A stretch of DNA of 64,000 nt from G963668345 sp965226215 (GTDB lineage: Bacteria; Acidobacteriota; Terriglobia; Bryobacterales; UBA6623): assembly GCA_965226215.1 (NCBI GenBank), contig CBDDCH010000002.1, positions 4,278,001 through 4,342,000 of the forward strand, read 5' to 3'. The notes below the pieces were generated by a model that saw nothing but the letters and a program-made list of their open reading frames with translations, was not told where the DNA came from and searched no databases. The translations under genes and the position numbers were made by a program. This document shows positions 16,984-25,914 of the stretch, piece after piece. Position 1 is the first letter of the stretch. Each line of letters opens with the position of its first letter.

Positions 16984-17181
16984 CTAGCCCGCATTTCTCA
17001 CCACCTGACGGCCGAAGCACGCGATAGGCCCGCCATTACTTCGTTGCGCTTGCTCACCGTGCTCAACGTAGGGTTCAAGTACGCCCTCATTTTTCAAGAA
17101 ACCAGGCGCCGAGCGGCGCGCCTTGTACTGACGGGCCTCTCACGCACTTCGCCTCGCCACCTGGTGAGAAAAGTGGGCTAG
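16984..17181. repeat. MITE-like element, family B, copy 2
   Basis: 198 bp, ends CTAGCCCGCATTTCTCACCA and, inverted, TGGTGAGAAAAGTGGGCTAG. Best-preserved copy in the window. The right-hand CTAG includes the TAG stop codon of the UDP-sugar dehydrogenase on the minus strand (17178-17180). Confidence 0.8.
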
Positions 17182-18934
17182 AGCCGGACGATTTTGGGGC
17201 TTTCGATTCCCGAGAAGCGATTCCTTGTGTCAACGACCAGGCGGGAGAGCCTGAGGAGAAGATCGTAATCAATGGACGAGTGGTCGGCAACGATTACCAC
17301 ACAATCGGTTGAGGCTACGGCTTCCAGCGGCTGCGACTCCATCTCACCCGACTCTGTCAGAAGCCGAGGTACGTGAGGGTCAGTGTAGGTCATGGTCGCC
17401 CCCCGCTTTTCCAGCAAAGTGATAATGTCCAGCGCGGGGGACTCTCGAATATCCGAGACATCGCGTTTGTAGGCCACGCCGACCAGGTGGATACGGGATC
17501 CCTTGACGGGCTTGCTGTGTTCGTTAAGCGCCGCCTGGACTTTGTCGGCGACGAAGCGGGGCATTTGACTGTTGATCTGCGCCGCCAATTCGATCAGGCG
17601 CGCCTCGTGGCCCGTCTGCTTCGTTTTCCAAGAAAGATAGATGGGATCGACCGGAATGCAGTGACCGCCCAGCCCAGGGCCGGGATAAAACGGCATGAAC
17701 CCGAAGGGCTTGCTGGCGGCGGCCTCGATGACTTCCCAGACATCAATGCCCATGTGATCGCACATGAGCGCCATCTCGTTCGCCAATCCGATGGGTTCTT
17801 CCGGGTTTCTAGTGGGCGAGCGAGGCTCGGTGGTAGTCTCGCGGGATGCAAGACCGCGAGCTATACCGCCAGATTCTGGGCATCGAAAGTCCCTGGAAAG
17901 TCGTGCGAGTGGAGCTGCGCCGAGCCGACGGCGAAGTCCACGTCTTCCTCGAACACGACGAGCAAGTCCGCTGGCCGTGCCGCCAATGCAGCGCCGTGTG
18001 CGCACTCCACGATCATCAGCCCGAACGCCGCTGGCGTCACCTCGACACCTGTCAGTACCGCACGATCCTGCACGCCCGGCCGCCGCGCAGCGACTGCTCC
18101 GAGCACGGGCCGCGCGTCGTGCGACTGCCCTGGGCCGAGGCTTCCAGCCGCTTCACCGCGCTGTTTGAAGCTCTCGCGATCTCGTGGCTGAAGGAAGCCA
18201 GCCAGCAAGGCATCGCCGAGTTGCTGGCGCTGAGCTGGGACGAGATTCACGGCATCCTGGAACGCGCCGTGCAACGTGGGCTCGAACGTCGCGCGGCAGA
18301 GCCGATTCCCTACCTGGGCGTCGACGAGAAGAGCTTCCGCAAGCGCCATCGCTATCTCACCGTCGTCAACGATCTCAACCGCTCGCGCGTGTTGTTCGTC
18401 GCCGAGGGACGCCGCCAGGCCAGCCTGGACGGCTTTTGGAAGACGTTGAGCGCAGAGCAACTCGCCCGAGTCGAGGCCGTCGCGATGGACATGTGGGATC
18501 CTTACGTCGCCTCGACCCGGGAGCATCTCGACGAATCGGAGAAAAAGATCGTTTACGACAAATATCACATCGCGGCGCATCTGGCGAAGGCGGTGGACCA
18601 GGTGCGGCGGGCGGAGAACAAGCGTTTACTGGCCCTCGGCGACGAGCGTTTGACAGGCACGAAGTACGCTTGGCTGCGGCATCCGGCGAACTTTTCCGAG
18701 GACGCCTGGCGCGAGTTCCGCGCGCTGCGCGAAAGCGACTTGAAGACGGCGCGGGCGTGGGCGTTGAAGGAAACGGCGATGCGGCTGTTCGACTATCGTC
18801 GCGAATCGGCGGCGCGAGCTTTCTTCGAGCAATGGCGCGGCTGGGCGAGTCGCAGCCGGCTGACGCCGATGGTCACCGTAGCGCGGATGTTGACGGCTCG
18901 CCTCGAAAACATACTCACGTATCTGAAACACCGC

Positions 18935-19967
18935 AATGGGGTATCCACTTGACTCAGGTGACCCCAAGATGTAGTATGCGCCTTCGTGGAGGATTATCCA
19001 CGCGACCTGCTCGAGTTCGAGGTACGCTTCGCCAGCGAAGAGGCCTGTCGCGACTATCTGTCCGCGTTGCGCTGGCCGGAGGGTTTCCGCTGTCCGGGAT
19101 GCGGGCATGAGCGGGCTTGGCCGGTGCGCAAAGTGTGGTTCGAATGCGCTCGCTGCGGGCGGCAGACGTCGGTGACCTCGGGCACGATCTTCCAAGACAC
19201 ACGTAAGCCGCTGCGGCTGTGGTTCCGGGCGATCTGGCACGTCACTTCGCAAAAGAACGGGGTCAGCGCGCTGGGTCTGCAGCGCGTTCTCGGGTTGGGC
19301 AGCTATCAAACCGCGTGGACCTGGATGCACAAGCTGCGGCGAGCGATGGTGCGTCCGGGGCGGGAGCGATTGGCGGGCGTAGTCGAGGTCGATGAGACCT
19401 ATTGGGGCGCTGAGGAAGAGGGTGTGAGCGGCCGGCAGACCGAGCGTAAAGCCTTGATTGCAGTAGCCGCGGAAGAGAGAGGCCGCGGGCTAGGACGGAT
19501 CCGCATGCAGCGCGTGCGGAACGCATCGGCGGCCAGTTTGATGCCCTTCGTGGAGGAGTCGGTCGAGCCGGGAAGCGTGGTGCACACCGACGGCTGGCTG
19601 GGCTACGAGCCGCTGGAGAAGAAGGGCTACCAGCATCGCATCGTCTTTCTGTCGGGCCGCCGCAAGCAGGCCTCGGAATTATTGCCGAGGGTGCACCAAG
19701 CGATCTCGTTGCTCAAGCGCTGGCTGCTGGGCACGCACCAAGGCGCGGTTAGCCACGAGCATCTGGACTACTACCTCGACGAGTTTGTGTTCCGCTTCAA
19801 CCGGCGCAACTCACGCAGCCGGGGAAAACTCTTCTACCGCCTTGTGCAGCAGGCAGTCGCCGTGGACCCAACGCCGTATCGATCGATCGTCGCCGACTGG
19901 GACGCTGAGGCCCCGTGAGCCCAACCACAAGATGTTGGGGTTACCTGAGTCAAGTGGATACCCCATT
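18935..19967 (+). mobile_element. IS1595-family element, copy 2
   Basis: Same 1,033-bp element as copy 1, inserted in the ISL3 transposase gene. The target repeat reads ACACCGC(A) on both sides (18928-18934/5 and 19968-19974/5); one A can be counted to either side, giving 7 or 8 bp. The intact ISL3 copy shows the empty site ACACCGCATTACG. Confidence 0.93.
18986..19918 (+). CDS. IS1595-family transposase (copy 2)
   Basis: 310 aa, identical in layout to copy 1: zinc ribbon, then the DDE domain with VEVDETYWG and VVHTDGWLGY. Residue 28 is Arg rather than Ser. Full length. Confidence 0.93.
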   Translation: MEDYPRDLLEFEVRFASEEACRDYLSALRWPEGFRCPGCGHERAWPVRKVWFECARCGRQTSVTSGTIFQDTRKPLRLWFRAIWHVTSQKNGVSALGLQRVLGLGSYQTAWTWMHKLRRAMVRPGRERLAGVVEVDETYWGAEEEGVSGRQTERKALIAVAAEERGRGLGRIRMQRVRNASAASLMPFVEESVEPGSVVHTDGWLGYEPLEKKGYQHRIVFLSGRRKQASELLPRVHQAISLLKRWLLGTHQGAVSHEHLDYYLDEFVFRFNRRNSRSRGKLFYRLVQQAVAVDPTPYRSIVADWDAEAP

Positions 19968-20237
19968 ACACCGCATTACGAACGCGGTCAGCGAGGGGTT
20001 GAACTCAAGGATTCAATGGGTCAAGGCCACGGCGCGCGGTTTCCGCAATCAACAGAACTTCATCAACGCCATCTACTTCCACTGTGGGAAACTCGATCTG
20101 GCTCCTTCGCCCACTTAAAACCCGGAAGAGCCATCCGATGTTGATCATGCGAAACGTGTTTTCCAGTAGCTTGACCATCTCGGCCACCCGTGTAGTACTA
20201 ACGGGAACCACGCGGTCCATGAACTGCGAATAGAACA

Positions 20238-21265
20238 ATCGGGGTATGCACTTGACTCCCGAGACCCCAACATATAGCATGCGGGGCTGTGGAGGACTAC
20301 CCGCGGACGCTGGAGGAGTTTGAGGGGCGTTTTGCCACTGAGCAGGCGTGTCGCGAGTATCTGATGCAACTGCGCTGGCCACAGGGTTTTGTGTGTCCCC
20401 GCTGTGGAGGGCGGAGAGCTCGGCCCAGCCGGCGGGGCCTGCTGCGGTGTGGGCAATGCGATTATCAGGCTTCGGTGACGGCGGGCACGATTTTCCAGGA
20501 CACGCGCCTGCCGCTGCGCACCTGGTTTCGGACCATGTGGTGGGTGACCAGCCAGAAAAACGGGGCGAGCGCACTGGGACTGCAAAGCATCTTGGGTCTG
20601 GGAAGCTACCGTACCGCCTGGGCGTTGCTGCACAAGCTGCGGCGCGCGATGGTGCGGCCCGGCCGAGAACGGCTCAGCGGTCGCGTGGAGGTCGACGAGA
20701 CCTATGTGGGGGGCGCAGAAGAGGGACTGCGCGGACGGCAGACGCAGAAAAAAGCACTGGTAGCCATCGCCGCCGAGGAAGACGGCGCGGGGATAGGAAG
20801 GATCCGTATGAAGCGCATCCGCGGAGCGTCCAAGCAACAGCTGCACGGCTTCATCCAAGAGGCTGTCGAGCCCGACAGCACGATCCACACCGACGGCTGG
20901 GAAGGGTACGTCGGCCTGGAGGCGCTTGGCTATCGGCACGAGTACGACTTTCTGGCCGGTTCGAGCCAGTCGGCCTCCGAGCTGTTGCCCCACGTTCACC
21001 GGGTGGCTGCCCTGTTGAAGCGCTGGTTGATCGGGACGCACCAAGGCGCTGTGAGCCGTGAACACCTGGACTATTACCTGGATGAGTATACGTTTCGATT
21101 CAATCGACGACGCTCTCGTCACCGGGGAAAGCTCTTCTACCGGCTTGTACAACAGGCCGCGACCGTTGGGCCCACGACCTATTCAGAGATGGCCCAACAC
21201 CTACGCGGCAGGCGGACCGGCCAACCACAAGATGTGGGGTAGTCGGGAGTGAAGTGCATACCCAG
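20238..21265 (+). mobile_element. Second IS1595-type element
   Basis: About 1,028 bp, related to but clearly diverged from the other two copies. Ends ATCGGGGTATGCACTTGACT and, inverted, ATCTGGGTATGCACTTCACT (ends within the target repeat are ambiguous by two bases). ATAGAACAAT occurs on both sides (20230-20239 and 21266-21275), containing the 8-bp target duplication. It interrupts the dehydrogenase between pieces 1 and 2. Confidence 0.9.
20289..21242 (+). CDS. IS1595-family transposase (diverged copy)
   Basis: 317 aa from GTG. Zinc ribbon CPRCGGRRARPS...CGQCDYQ, then SVTAGTIFQDTRLPLRTWF and the DDE domain (VEVDETYVGGAEEG, TIHTDGWEGYVGL, HLDYYLDEYTFRFNRRRSRH). About two thirds of positions match the other IS1595 proteins by eye. 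Full length, so potentially functional. Confidence 0.92.
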   Translation: MEDYPRTLEEFEGRFATEQACREYLMQLRWPQGFVCPRCGGRRARPSRRGLLRCGQCDYQASVTAGTIFQDTRLPLRTWFRTMWWVTSQKNGASALGLQSILGLGSYRTAWALLHKLRRAMVRPGRERLSGRVEVDETYVGGAEEGLRGRQTQKKALVAIAAEEDGAGIGRIRMKRIRGASKQQLHGFIQEAVEPDSTIHTDGWEGYVGLEALGYRHEYDFLAGSSQSASELLPHVHRVAALLKRWLIGTHQGAVSREHLDYYLDEYTFRFNRRRSRHRGKLFYRLVQQAATVGPTTYSEMAQHLRGRRTGQPQDVG

Positions 21266-22114
21266 ATAGAACAATTCCCCCATGCGGGTGCAGGCGGGCG
21301 TTACACCTCCGATAACTTTAGGAATGTTACGGGTATGGTAGTCGCGATTGCCGGGATCGACCCGTTCGGGCGAGTAGCACAGAAAGAAGTCTTCGCCCAC
21401 CTTCAGCCCCGAACGCTGCAGCATAGGAAGGATGACCTCTTCAGTAGTGCCGGGGTAGGTGGTGGACTCCAGAACCACGAGCGTGCCGGCCCGCAGGTGA
21501 GCCGCCAACTGCTCGGCCGCCTGCAAGACGTGACTTAGATCGGGATCCCGCGTTTTTCGAAGAGGAGTGGGGACACAGATACTAACGGTGTCGAAGTCCG
21601 CTTCGCCCAAACCATCTTGGCGAGCCTTGAACGCACCGGAGCGGACCATTTCAGACAGCGCCTTCTCTTCCACGTCCGACACATAGGATTCCCCGGCTCG
21701 AACCTTCTCCACCCTCTCCCGGTCTTTGTCCACTCCGATTACGGGAAAGCCAGCTCGACCCAGCTCTACAGCCAGGGGAAGGCCCACGTAGCCGAGTCCA
21801 ACGACGCAAGCCTTTGCTCGGCGCGTGCGGATCTTCTCGCCGAGTTCCTCGGCGATGCGGCCGCTTAATCTGACTTCGGACGCCGACTGCATATGGCCAA
21901 TTATCTCATAGGGCTAGTCCCGGACCATGGAAGTAGTCGGGCGGCGATATGCTGATCTTTAGGTCCTGGAGCTGGTGTAACTTGGCTTCAGTATCATTCG
22001 GCGTCTCGCAGCTCGCCCCTCAAGTCGCGTGTTTCCCCGGGGCAACACCATTCCCCAGTCGGAATGGCCTGACCCGGCCGATTAGATAACAAGTAAAGCG
22101 AACAGGAGCATCAC

Positions 22115-22996
22115 ATGCCGATTACCGCTAGTCCTCCTTCGACCATGAGGCCGCTGGGGCCAGTCCGGGTGCAACGAGCAATCGCCCAACTCCAAGACCT
22201 TCCAGGGTCCCTGCCCACAGCACAGCAAGCGCTAAGGCTCGCTGTCGATCCAAGGACCGGCACCGCACAGTTGCAGCGCGTCCTTTCGGGTGACCAGGCA
22301 ATGACAGCCCGAATCCTCAAGTTGGCAAACTCGGCATACTTCGGAGTCGCATCGGAAGTAAAGACTATCTCCATGGCGATCAATGTAATCGGGTACGCCA
22401 AGCTTCGGGTGCTGCTTCGGCACATCCTGGTGAGCGGTTTGTTCGACTCGCTTTCCGCCGACAGGCCAGGATCGCAACAGATCCGCGAGATGTCGACGGG
22501 GGCAGGGGTCACGTGCCACCAGGTCTCCGCAGCCAGTCGATGTGGAGACACCGAGGAAATGCTGAACGTCGGCTTGCTTCACAACGTTGGTGAGCTGGCC
22601 TTGTCGTGGAGTTTTGCGGACGAATATCAGCGCATGCTGAGCCTGGCGGATTCCATAACCCCTTCGGCGGCTCAGCTCCAAGTCTTCGGCGTGGATTCGC
22701 GTCAGGTAGGCGTCTGGCTGGCCGAATCCTGGGCCTTCCCGAGGATGTTCACCTACGCGGTGGAACACTGGCCGGATCCGCGGCAAAGTCTGTTTGACAA
22801 GCCCTTGCGCCGCTGTCTGTGCGTGGTCCACATAGGCGTTCGGCTGGCTCAGTCCTGGCAGCAACAAGTCGATAGCGACCACCTGGATATTTCCGAACAG
22901 ATCCTCGGCGAATTGAGACTTGCGCCGGAAACCATCGCCGAGATCTACGTTAACCTGCCGCAGGAGATAGATCGCATGCGCGAAGCGACCCAATGA
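22115..22996 (+). CDS. HDOD-domain protein
   Basis: 293 aa. The ATG at 22115 is preceded by AACAGGAGCATCAC, a good ribosome site. Residues about 20-230 form an HDOD domain: LPGSLPTAQQALRLAVDP, then LSGDQAMTARILKLANSA, YFGVASEVKTISMAINVIG and NVGLLHNVGELAL. HDOD proteins are related to HD phosphohydrolases but usually lack the metal-binding His/Asp and serve as signalling scaffolds. No output domain is attached. It stands alone with a terminator-like hairpin downstream. Confidence 0.88.
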   Translation: MPITASPPSTMRPLGPVRVQRAIAQLQDLPGSLPTAQQALRLAVDPRTGTAQLQRVLSGDQAMTARILKLANSAYFGVASEVKTISMAINVIGYAKLRVLLRHILVSGLFDSLSADRPGSQQIREMSTGAGVTCHQVSAASRCGDTEEMLNVGLLHNVGELALSWSFADEYQRMLSLADSITPSAAQLQVFGVDSRQVGVWLAESWAFPRMFTYAVEHWPDPRQSLFDKPLRRCLCVVHIGVRLAQSWQQQVDSDHLDISEQILGELRLAPETIAEIYVNLPQEIDRMREATQ

Positions 22997-23028
22997 AGCG
23001 GGGCCGAGCGATTACCGGTTCAGGCATG

Positions 23029-23055
23029 AGGCCTATCCCGGTTTGGGGCCTTTTC
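23029..23055 (+). terminator. Probable terminator after the HDOD gene
   Basis: AGGCC (23029-23033) pairs with GGCCT (23047-23051), followed by TTTCTTC. It lies about 33 nt after the HDOD stop. Short stem with a T-rich tail. Confidence 0.45.
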
Positions 23056-23234
23056 TTCGCCCCAGCGATTGTATATTAAACCGCTGCTTTTCGACGCTGT
23101 TTTGCTTGACAACGCGGTGCCGCGAGCTTGCCTCCAACCTATACGCGCGCTACTCTAAGAGACTTGTCTTTGAGCATCTCTTCGCGAGTCACGATAGCGA
23201 GGACCAATTCCACAATTTTCGCGGTCCACACAAT

Positions 23235-23924
23235 ATGAAACCACCCATTCCTGATGAGATTATTGAAGAGCTGCGGAAGTTTGACGCCGCCACGCTCTCG
23301 AATGCCATCGAACGCCTAGATGTACGCGACCGTATAGAAGGTTTCACATCTCGCGAGGTGCGCTGCCGGTTTCCCGAGCTACCGGCGATGGTCGGCTATG
23401 CGGTCACCTGTACAGCGGACAGCACTTACCCGGGCAAGCCGCGTGTGAACAAGTTGAGGGAGTTCATCGACGCGGTTGAGGCCGCGCCCAAGCCGGCTGT
23501 GGTCGTGATCCAAAACACGGGACATGACTCTCTGAAAAGTTGCTTCATCGGCGACATGATCTGCGCCGCGTACCAGAAACTGGGGGCCGTCGGCGTAGTC
23601 AGCGACGGGGGCTACCGGGATTTGGAGGGTATCCGAAAACGGGCCCCCGGTTTTCACATCTTCGGACCGGGGTGCGTGGTCTCTCACGGCAACGTCGTCA
23701 TTATGGACATCGGCGTCCCGGTGACTGTGGGAGGCATGCCGGTCGAACCCGGCGACCTGCTGTACGGTGACGATAACGGCGTCCTCCGGATCCCGAACGA
23801 GCGGGCGGCGGACGTCGTAGAAAAAGCGAAGGTCGTGCACGACGTGGAGGGCCGGCTATTCGACTACCTCGAGAAAAACGACTCGGTGACAGCCGAAGAT
23901 CTGAAGCGGGAACTGGGCATCTGA
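23235..23924 (+). CDS. RraA family protein (HMG/CHA aldolase-like)
   Basis: 229 aa from ATG 23235, where similarity to the family begins (MKPPIPDEIIEELRKFDAAT). The longer frame from 23043 adds 64 residues with no family resemblance. The class II pyruvate-aldolase signature is present: GDMICAAYQKLGAVGVVSDG, then GYRDLEGI with the Arg-Asp pair that binds pyruvate and metal. IDIGVPVTVGGMPVEPGDL and DDNGVLRIP are also typical. Candidate activity is 4-hydroxy-4-methyl-2-oxoglutarate aldolase or oxaloacetate decarboxylase; RNase E inhibition (RraA proper) is less likely. Followed after 77 nt by a symporter on the same strand, suggesting an uptake-and-cleavage unit. Confidence 0.85.
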   Translation: MKPPIPDEIIEELRKFDAATLSNAIERLDVRDRIEGFTSREVRCRFPELPAMVGYAVTCTADSTYPGKPRVNKLREFIDAVEAAPKPAVVVIQNTGHDSLKSCFIGDMICAAYQKLGAVGVVSDGGYRDLEGIRKRAPGFHIFGPGCVVSHGNVVIMDIGVPVTVGGMPVEPGDLLYGDDNGVLRIPNERAADVVEKAKVVHDVEGRLFDYLEKNDSVTAEDLKRELGI

Positions 23925-24001
23925 ATTTCCCCTCCCCTGAAGCGATGACCTTTAAAGTTCCCCTCTATTCCGGCCCGCCGGCCTAAGGAGACAAGCGCCA
24001 A

Positions 24002-25606
24002 ATGGGCCTGACATCCGTTGACTGGATTGTCGTTTTCATCTATGCCGCCGTAGTCGCCGCGGTGGGCATACGCGTCATCAAGCGTCCGAAGTCGAGCGAA
24101 GGGTACTTCTTGGCGGGCAGAAACGTCAGCTGGCCCTTTATCGGCGCATCCATGCTGGTGTCGAACATTTCGGCGGAGCACTTCGTCGGCTTGTCGGGCC
24201 TTGCCTTCGCCATCGGCTGGGCGGCGGCCGGCTGGGAACTGATCGCGATCTATTGCATGGTTCCGCTGGTGCTGTTGTTTTTGCCCTTCTACGTGAAAAA
24301 TCGGTTCTTCACGATTCCCGAGTTTCTCGAGAAGCGCTTCAGTCCCGGCTCGCGGACTCTTTATTCCGGCTACCTGATCGCTTGGTCGATTTTTACTCGG
24401 CTTTCGGTCGGGCTTCTGGCTGCGAGTATCGCGTTTCACGAGATGATGGGTTGGAATCAGTGGGCAGTCATACTCATCATCGGTTTCGCGGTGGCCGCCT
24501 ACACCATGGCGGGAGGCCTATCGGTCGTCATCTACACGGACTTCATCCAGACCACCGTATTGATGATTGCCGGGCTTGTCCTGGCGGTGCTGGGGCTGCA
24601 GGCCGTCGGAGGATTCGAGGGTCTGAACGCGAAGCTGCCCGAAACGATGGTCGGCATGATCAAGCCCATCGACGACCCTGATCTGCCGTGGCTGGGGTTC
24701 TGGGTAGCGGTACTGCTGGCGGCGAGTGTGAATTGGTCCACCGACCAGGTGCTCGTGCAGCGGTGTCTTGCGGCCAAGAATCTCGATGAGGGCAGAAAGG
24801 GCGTGGTTTTCTGTCAGTTTTTGAAGCTGCTCACGCCGCTCATTCTCATCCTGCCGGGACTGCTTGGCTACGTTCTTTTCAAAGACTCGATTACGGAGCC
24901 TGACAGGGCTTACCCTGTCGTCCTCCAAAACCTGATGCCGCAAGGCTTACTGGGTCTTGCGGTGGCCGGCATGGCGGCGGCTCTGATGGGCCACCTCAGC
25001 TCTTCGTTCAACTCGATCGCCACGCTGATATCGAGGGATTTCTACCTCAAGTGGCGCCCGGGCGCGAGCCAAGAACGTCAGATCGCCGTGGGCCGGTGGG
25101 CGGTTTGGGCAGCCTTTGGACTCGGGGTTGCCTGGGTGCCGGTCATCGAACAGTTCAAGTTCATATGGGATTATCAGATTCGGGTGGGGATCTACCTGTT
25201 GATGCCTTACACGGCGGTGTTTCTCCTGGGAGCCTTGTGGAAGAGGGCCAATACAACTGGCGCCTGGGCGGCGGTCATTGTCGGGCTTGGGTTGGCGCCC
25301 ATCATGGTGGCTGACTCACAGATGCACTTTCTGCCAATCATCAAAGACATTGCGATCTTCAGGCCCTACCTGAACTCGTCGCTGTTGAGCCTAGCGGCCT
25401 GTGTCATTGCCATGGTCGCCGGCAGCCTGATGACGGCGCCGCCTCCCCAAGAAAAGCTCGTCGATACGACGTTCTCTCTTAGAGATTGGAAGCAGGGGAA
25501 GTACGTCAAAGAGGTAAAACAACGCATGCCACTTGCCCGGAACTACCTCACCTGGATGGCGCTCGTTCTCATCATCGCCACCTCGATTTTCGTGATTAAC
25601 CGCTAG
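24002..25606 (+). CDS. Sodium:solute symporter (SSS family)
   Basis: 534 aa with about 13-14 hydrophobic spans. AAGGAG sits about 11 nt before the ATG. The N-terminus MGLTSVDWIVVFIYAAVVAA, FLAGRNVSWPFIGASMLVSN and FVGLSGLAFAIGWAAAGWEL are the usual first SSF motifs. NWSTDQVLVQRCLAAKN and the long GLAVAGMAAALMGHLSSSFNS segment confirm the sodium/sugar-type subgroup. Substrate cannot be read from sequence; the upstream aldolase suggests a sugar or sugar-acid. The TAG stop is the first CTAG of a family A palindromic element. Confidence 0.92.
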   Translation: MGLTSVDWIVVFIYAAVVAAVGIRVIKRPKSSEGYFLAGRNVSWPFIGASMLVSNISAEHFVGLSGLAFAIGWAAAGWELIAIYCMVPLVLLFLPFYVKNRFFTIPEFLEKRFSPGSRTLYSGYLIAWSIFTRLSVGLLAASIAFHEMMGWNQWAVILIIGFAVAAYTMAGGLSVVIYTDFIQTTVLMIAGLVLAVLGLQAVGGFEGLNAKLPETMVGMIKPIDDPDLPWLGFWVAVLLAASVNWSTDQVLVQRCLAAKNLDEGRKGVVFCQFLKLLTPLILILPGLLGYVLFKDSITEPDRAYPVVLQNLMPQGLLGLAVAGMAAALMGHLSSSFNSIATLISRDFYLKWRPGASQERQIAVGRWAVWAAFGLGVAWVPVIEQFKFIWDYQIRVGIYLLMPYTAVFLLGALWKRANTTGAWAAVIVGLGLAPIMVADSQMHFLPIIKDIAIFRPYLNSSLLSLAACVIAMVAGSLMTAPPPQEKLVDTTFSLRDWKQGKYVKEVKQRMPLARNYLTWMALVLIIATSIFVINR

Positions 25607-25755
25607 GCGTGGTAGAAGTGAAGGTCGCGAAAAATCGGGTACAGCCAGCCAATTCGCTTCAGGCTAAGTGCTTTGTTTCTTGGGTCATGACGGGGAGCGA
25701 ATTGGTGGCAGTCCCCATTTTTCGCTCCTGCACGACTTTTGCCACGGGCTGCTAA
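25605..25755. repeat. Large palindromic repeat, family A, copy 3
   Basis: Inner arms GCGAAAAATCGGGTACAGCC at 25627 on and its imperfect inverted partner ending at 25725 are nearly identical to copy 1. The outer arms are more eroded (GGCGTGGTAGAAGTGAAGG against CGACTTTTGCCACGGGCTGC). It fills most of the 308-nt gap between the symporter and the SDR gene; the remaining bases hold the SDR leader with a good ribosome site. Confidence 0.72.
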
Positions 25756-25914
25756 GGCGTGGTGGTTTGCGAGGCGTTCATTGAAAAACTGGGATCAGCT
25801 CCGTGCGGGGCCGAGCCCATCTATCGCCGGACCCAACTTCTCCCGCAGGCTAGGATCAAAACAAGTTGATTTCTTCAGCAACCCTCCAAGACTAAAAAAA
25901 TCAAGGAGTCAACC

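Larger units (their letters stand above)
17846..20118 (+). pseudogene. ISL3-family transposase, disrupted by IS1595
   Basis: The first 363 codons match the intact 410-aa transposase at 50453-51685. The frame then enters IS1595 copy 2 at about 18935, and the last 47 codons resume at 19968 (ITNAVSEGLNSRIQWVKATA...). It encodes the zinc-ribbon-like CRQCSAVCALH region, the helix-turn-helix segment and most of the DDE domain, but cannot make a complete protein. Confidence 0.93.
17794..20132 (+). mobile_element. ISL3-family element, copy 1 (interrupted)
   Basis: Ends GGTTCTTCCGGGTTT (left) and AAACCCGGAAGAGCC (right), an imperfect terminal inverted repeat, with an 8-bp target repeat ATCCGATG at 17786-17793 and 20133-20140. 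It contains IS1595 copy 2. Subtracting that element and its repeat leaves exactly 1,299 bp, the same length as the intact copy at 50401-51699. Confidence 0.93.
17178..21892 (-). pseudogene. UDP-sugar (N-acetylhexosamine) 6-dehydrogenase, split by two insertions
   Basis: Three exon-like pieces on the minus strand, 21892-21274, 20237-20141 and 17793-17178. After removal of both inserts and one target repeat each, they join into one frame of 1,332 nt (443 aa), the normal size for WbpA/WecC-type nucleotide-sugar dehydrogenases. Piece 1 has the NAD motif GLGYVGLP (32-39), CVPTPLRKTRDPDLS and LESTTYPGT. Piece 2 reads YSQFMDRVVPVSTTRVAEM. Piece 3 has GGHCIPVDP with catalytic Cys (about residue 284) and GVAYKRDVSDIRESPA. 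The reaction would be two-step oxidation of a UDP-N-acetyl sugar to the uronate for polysaccharide synthesis. Inactive as it stands; no point mutations are obvious, so the break is recent. Confidence 0.92.

Noticed and set aside
15249..19967. Composite transposon bounded by two IS1595 copies
   Set aside because: Each copy has its own distinct target repeat (TGCGGGTA and ACACCGC), so they inserted independently.
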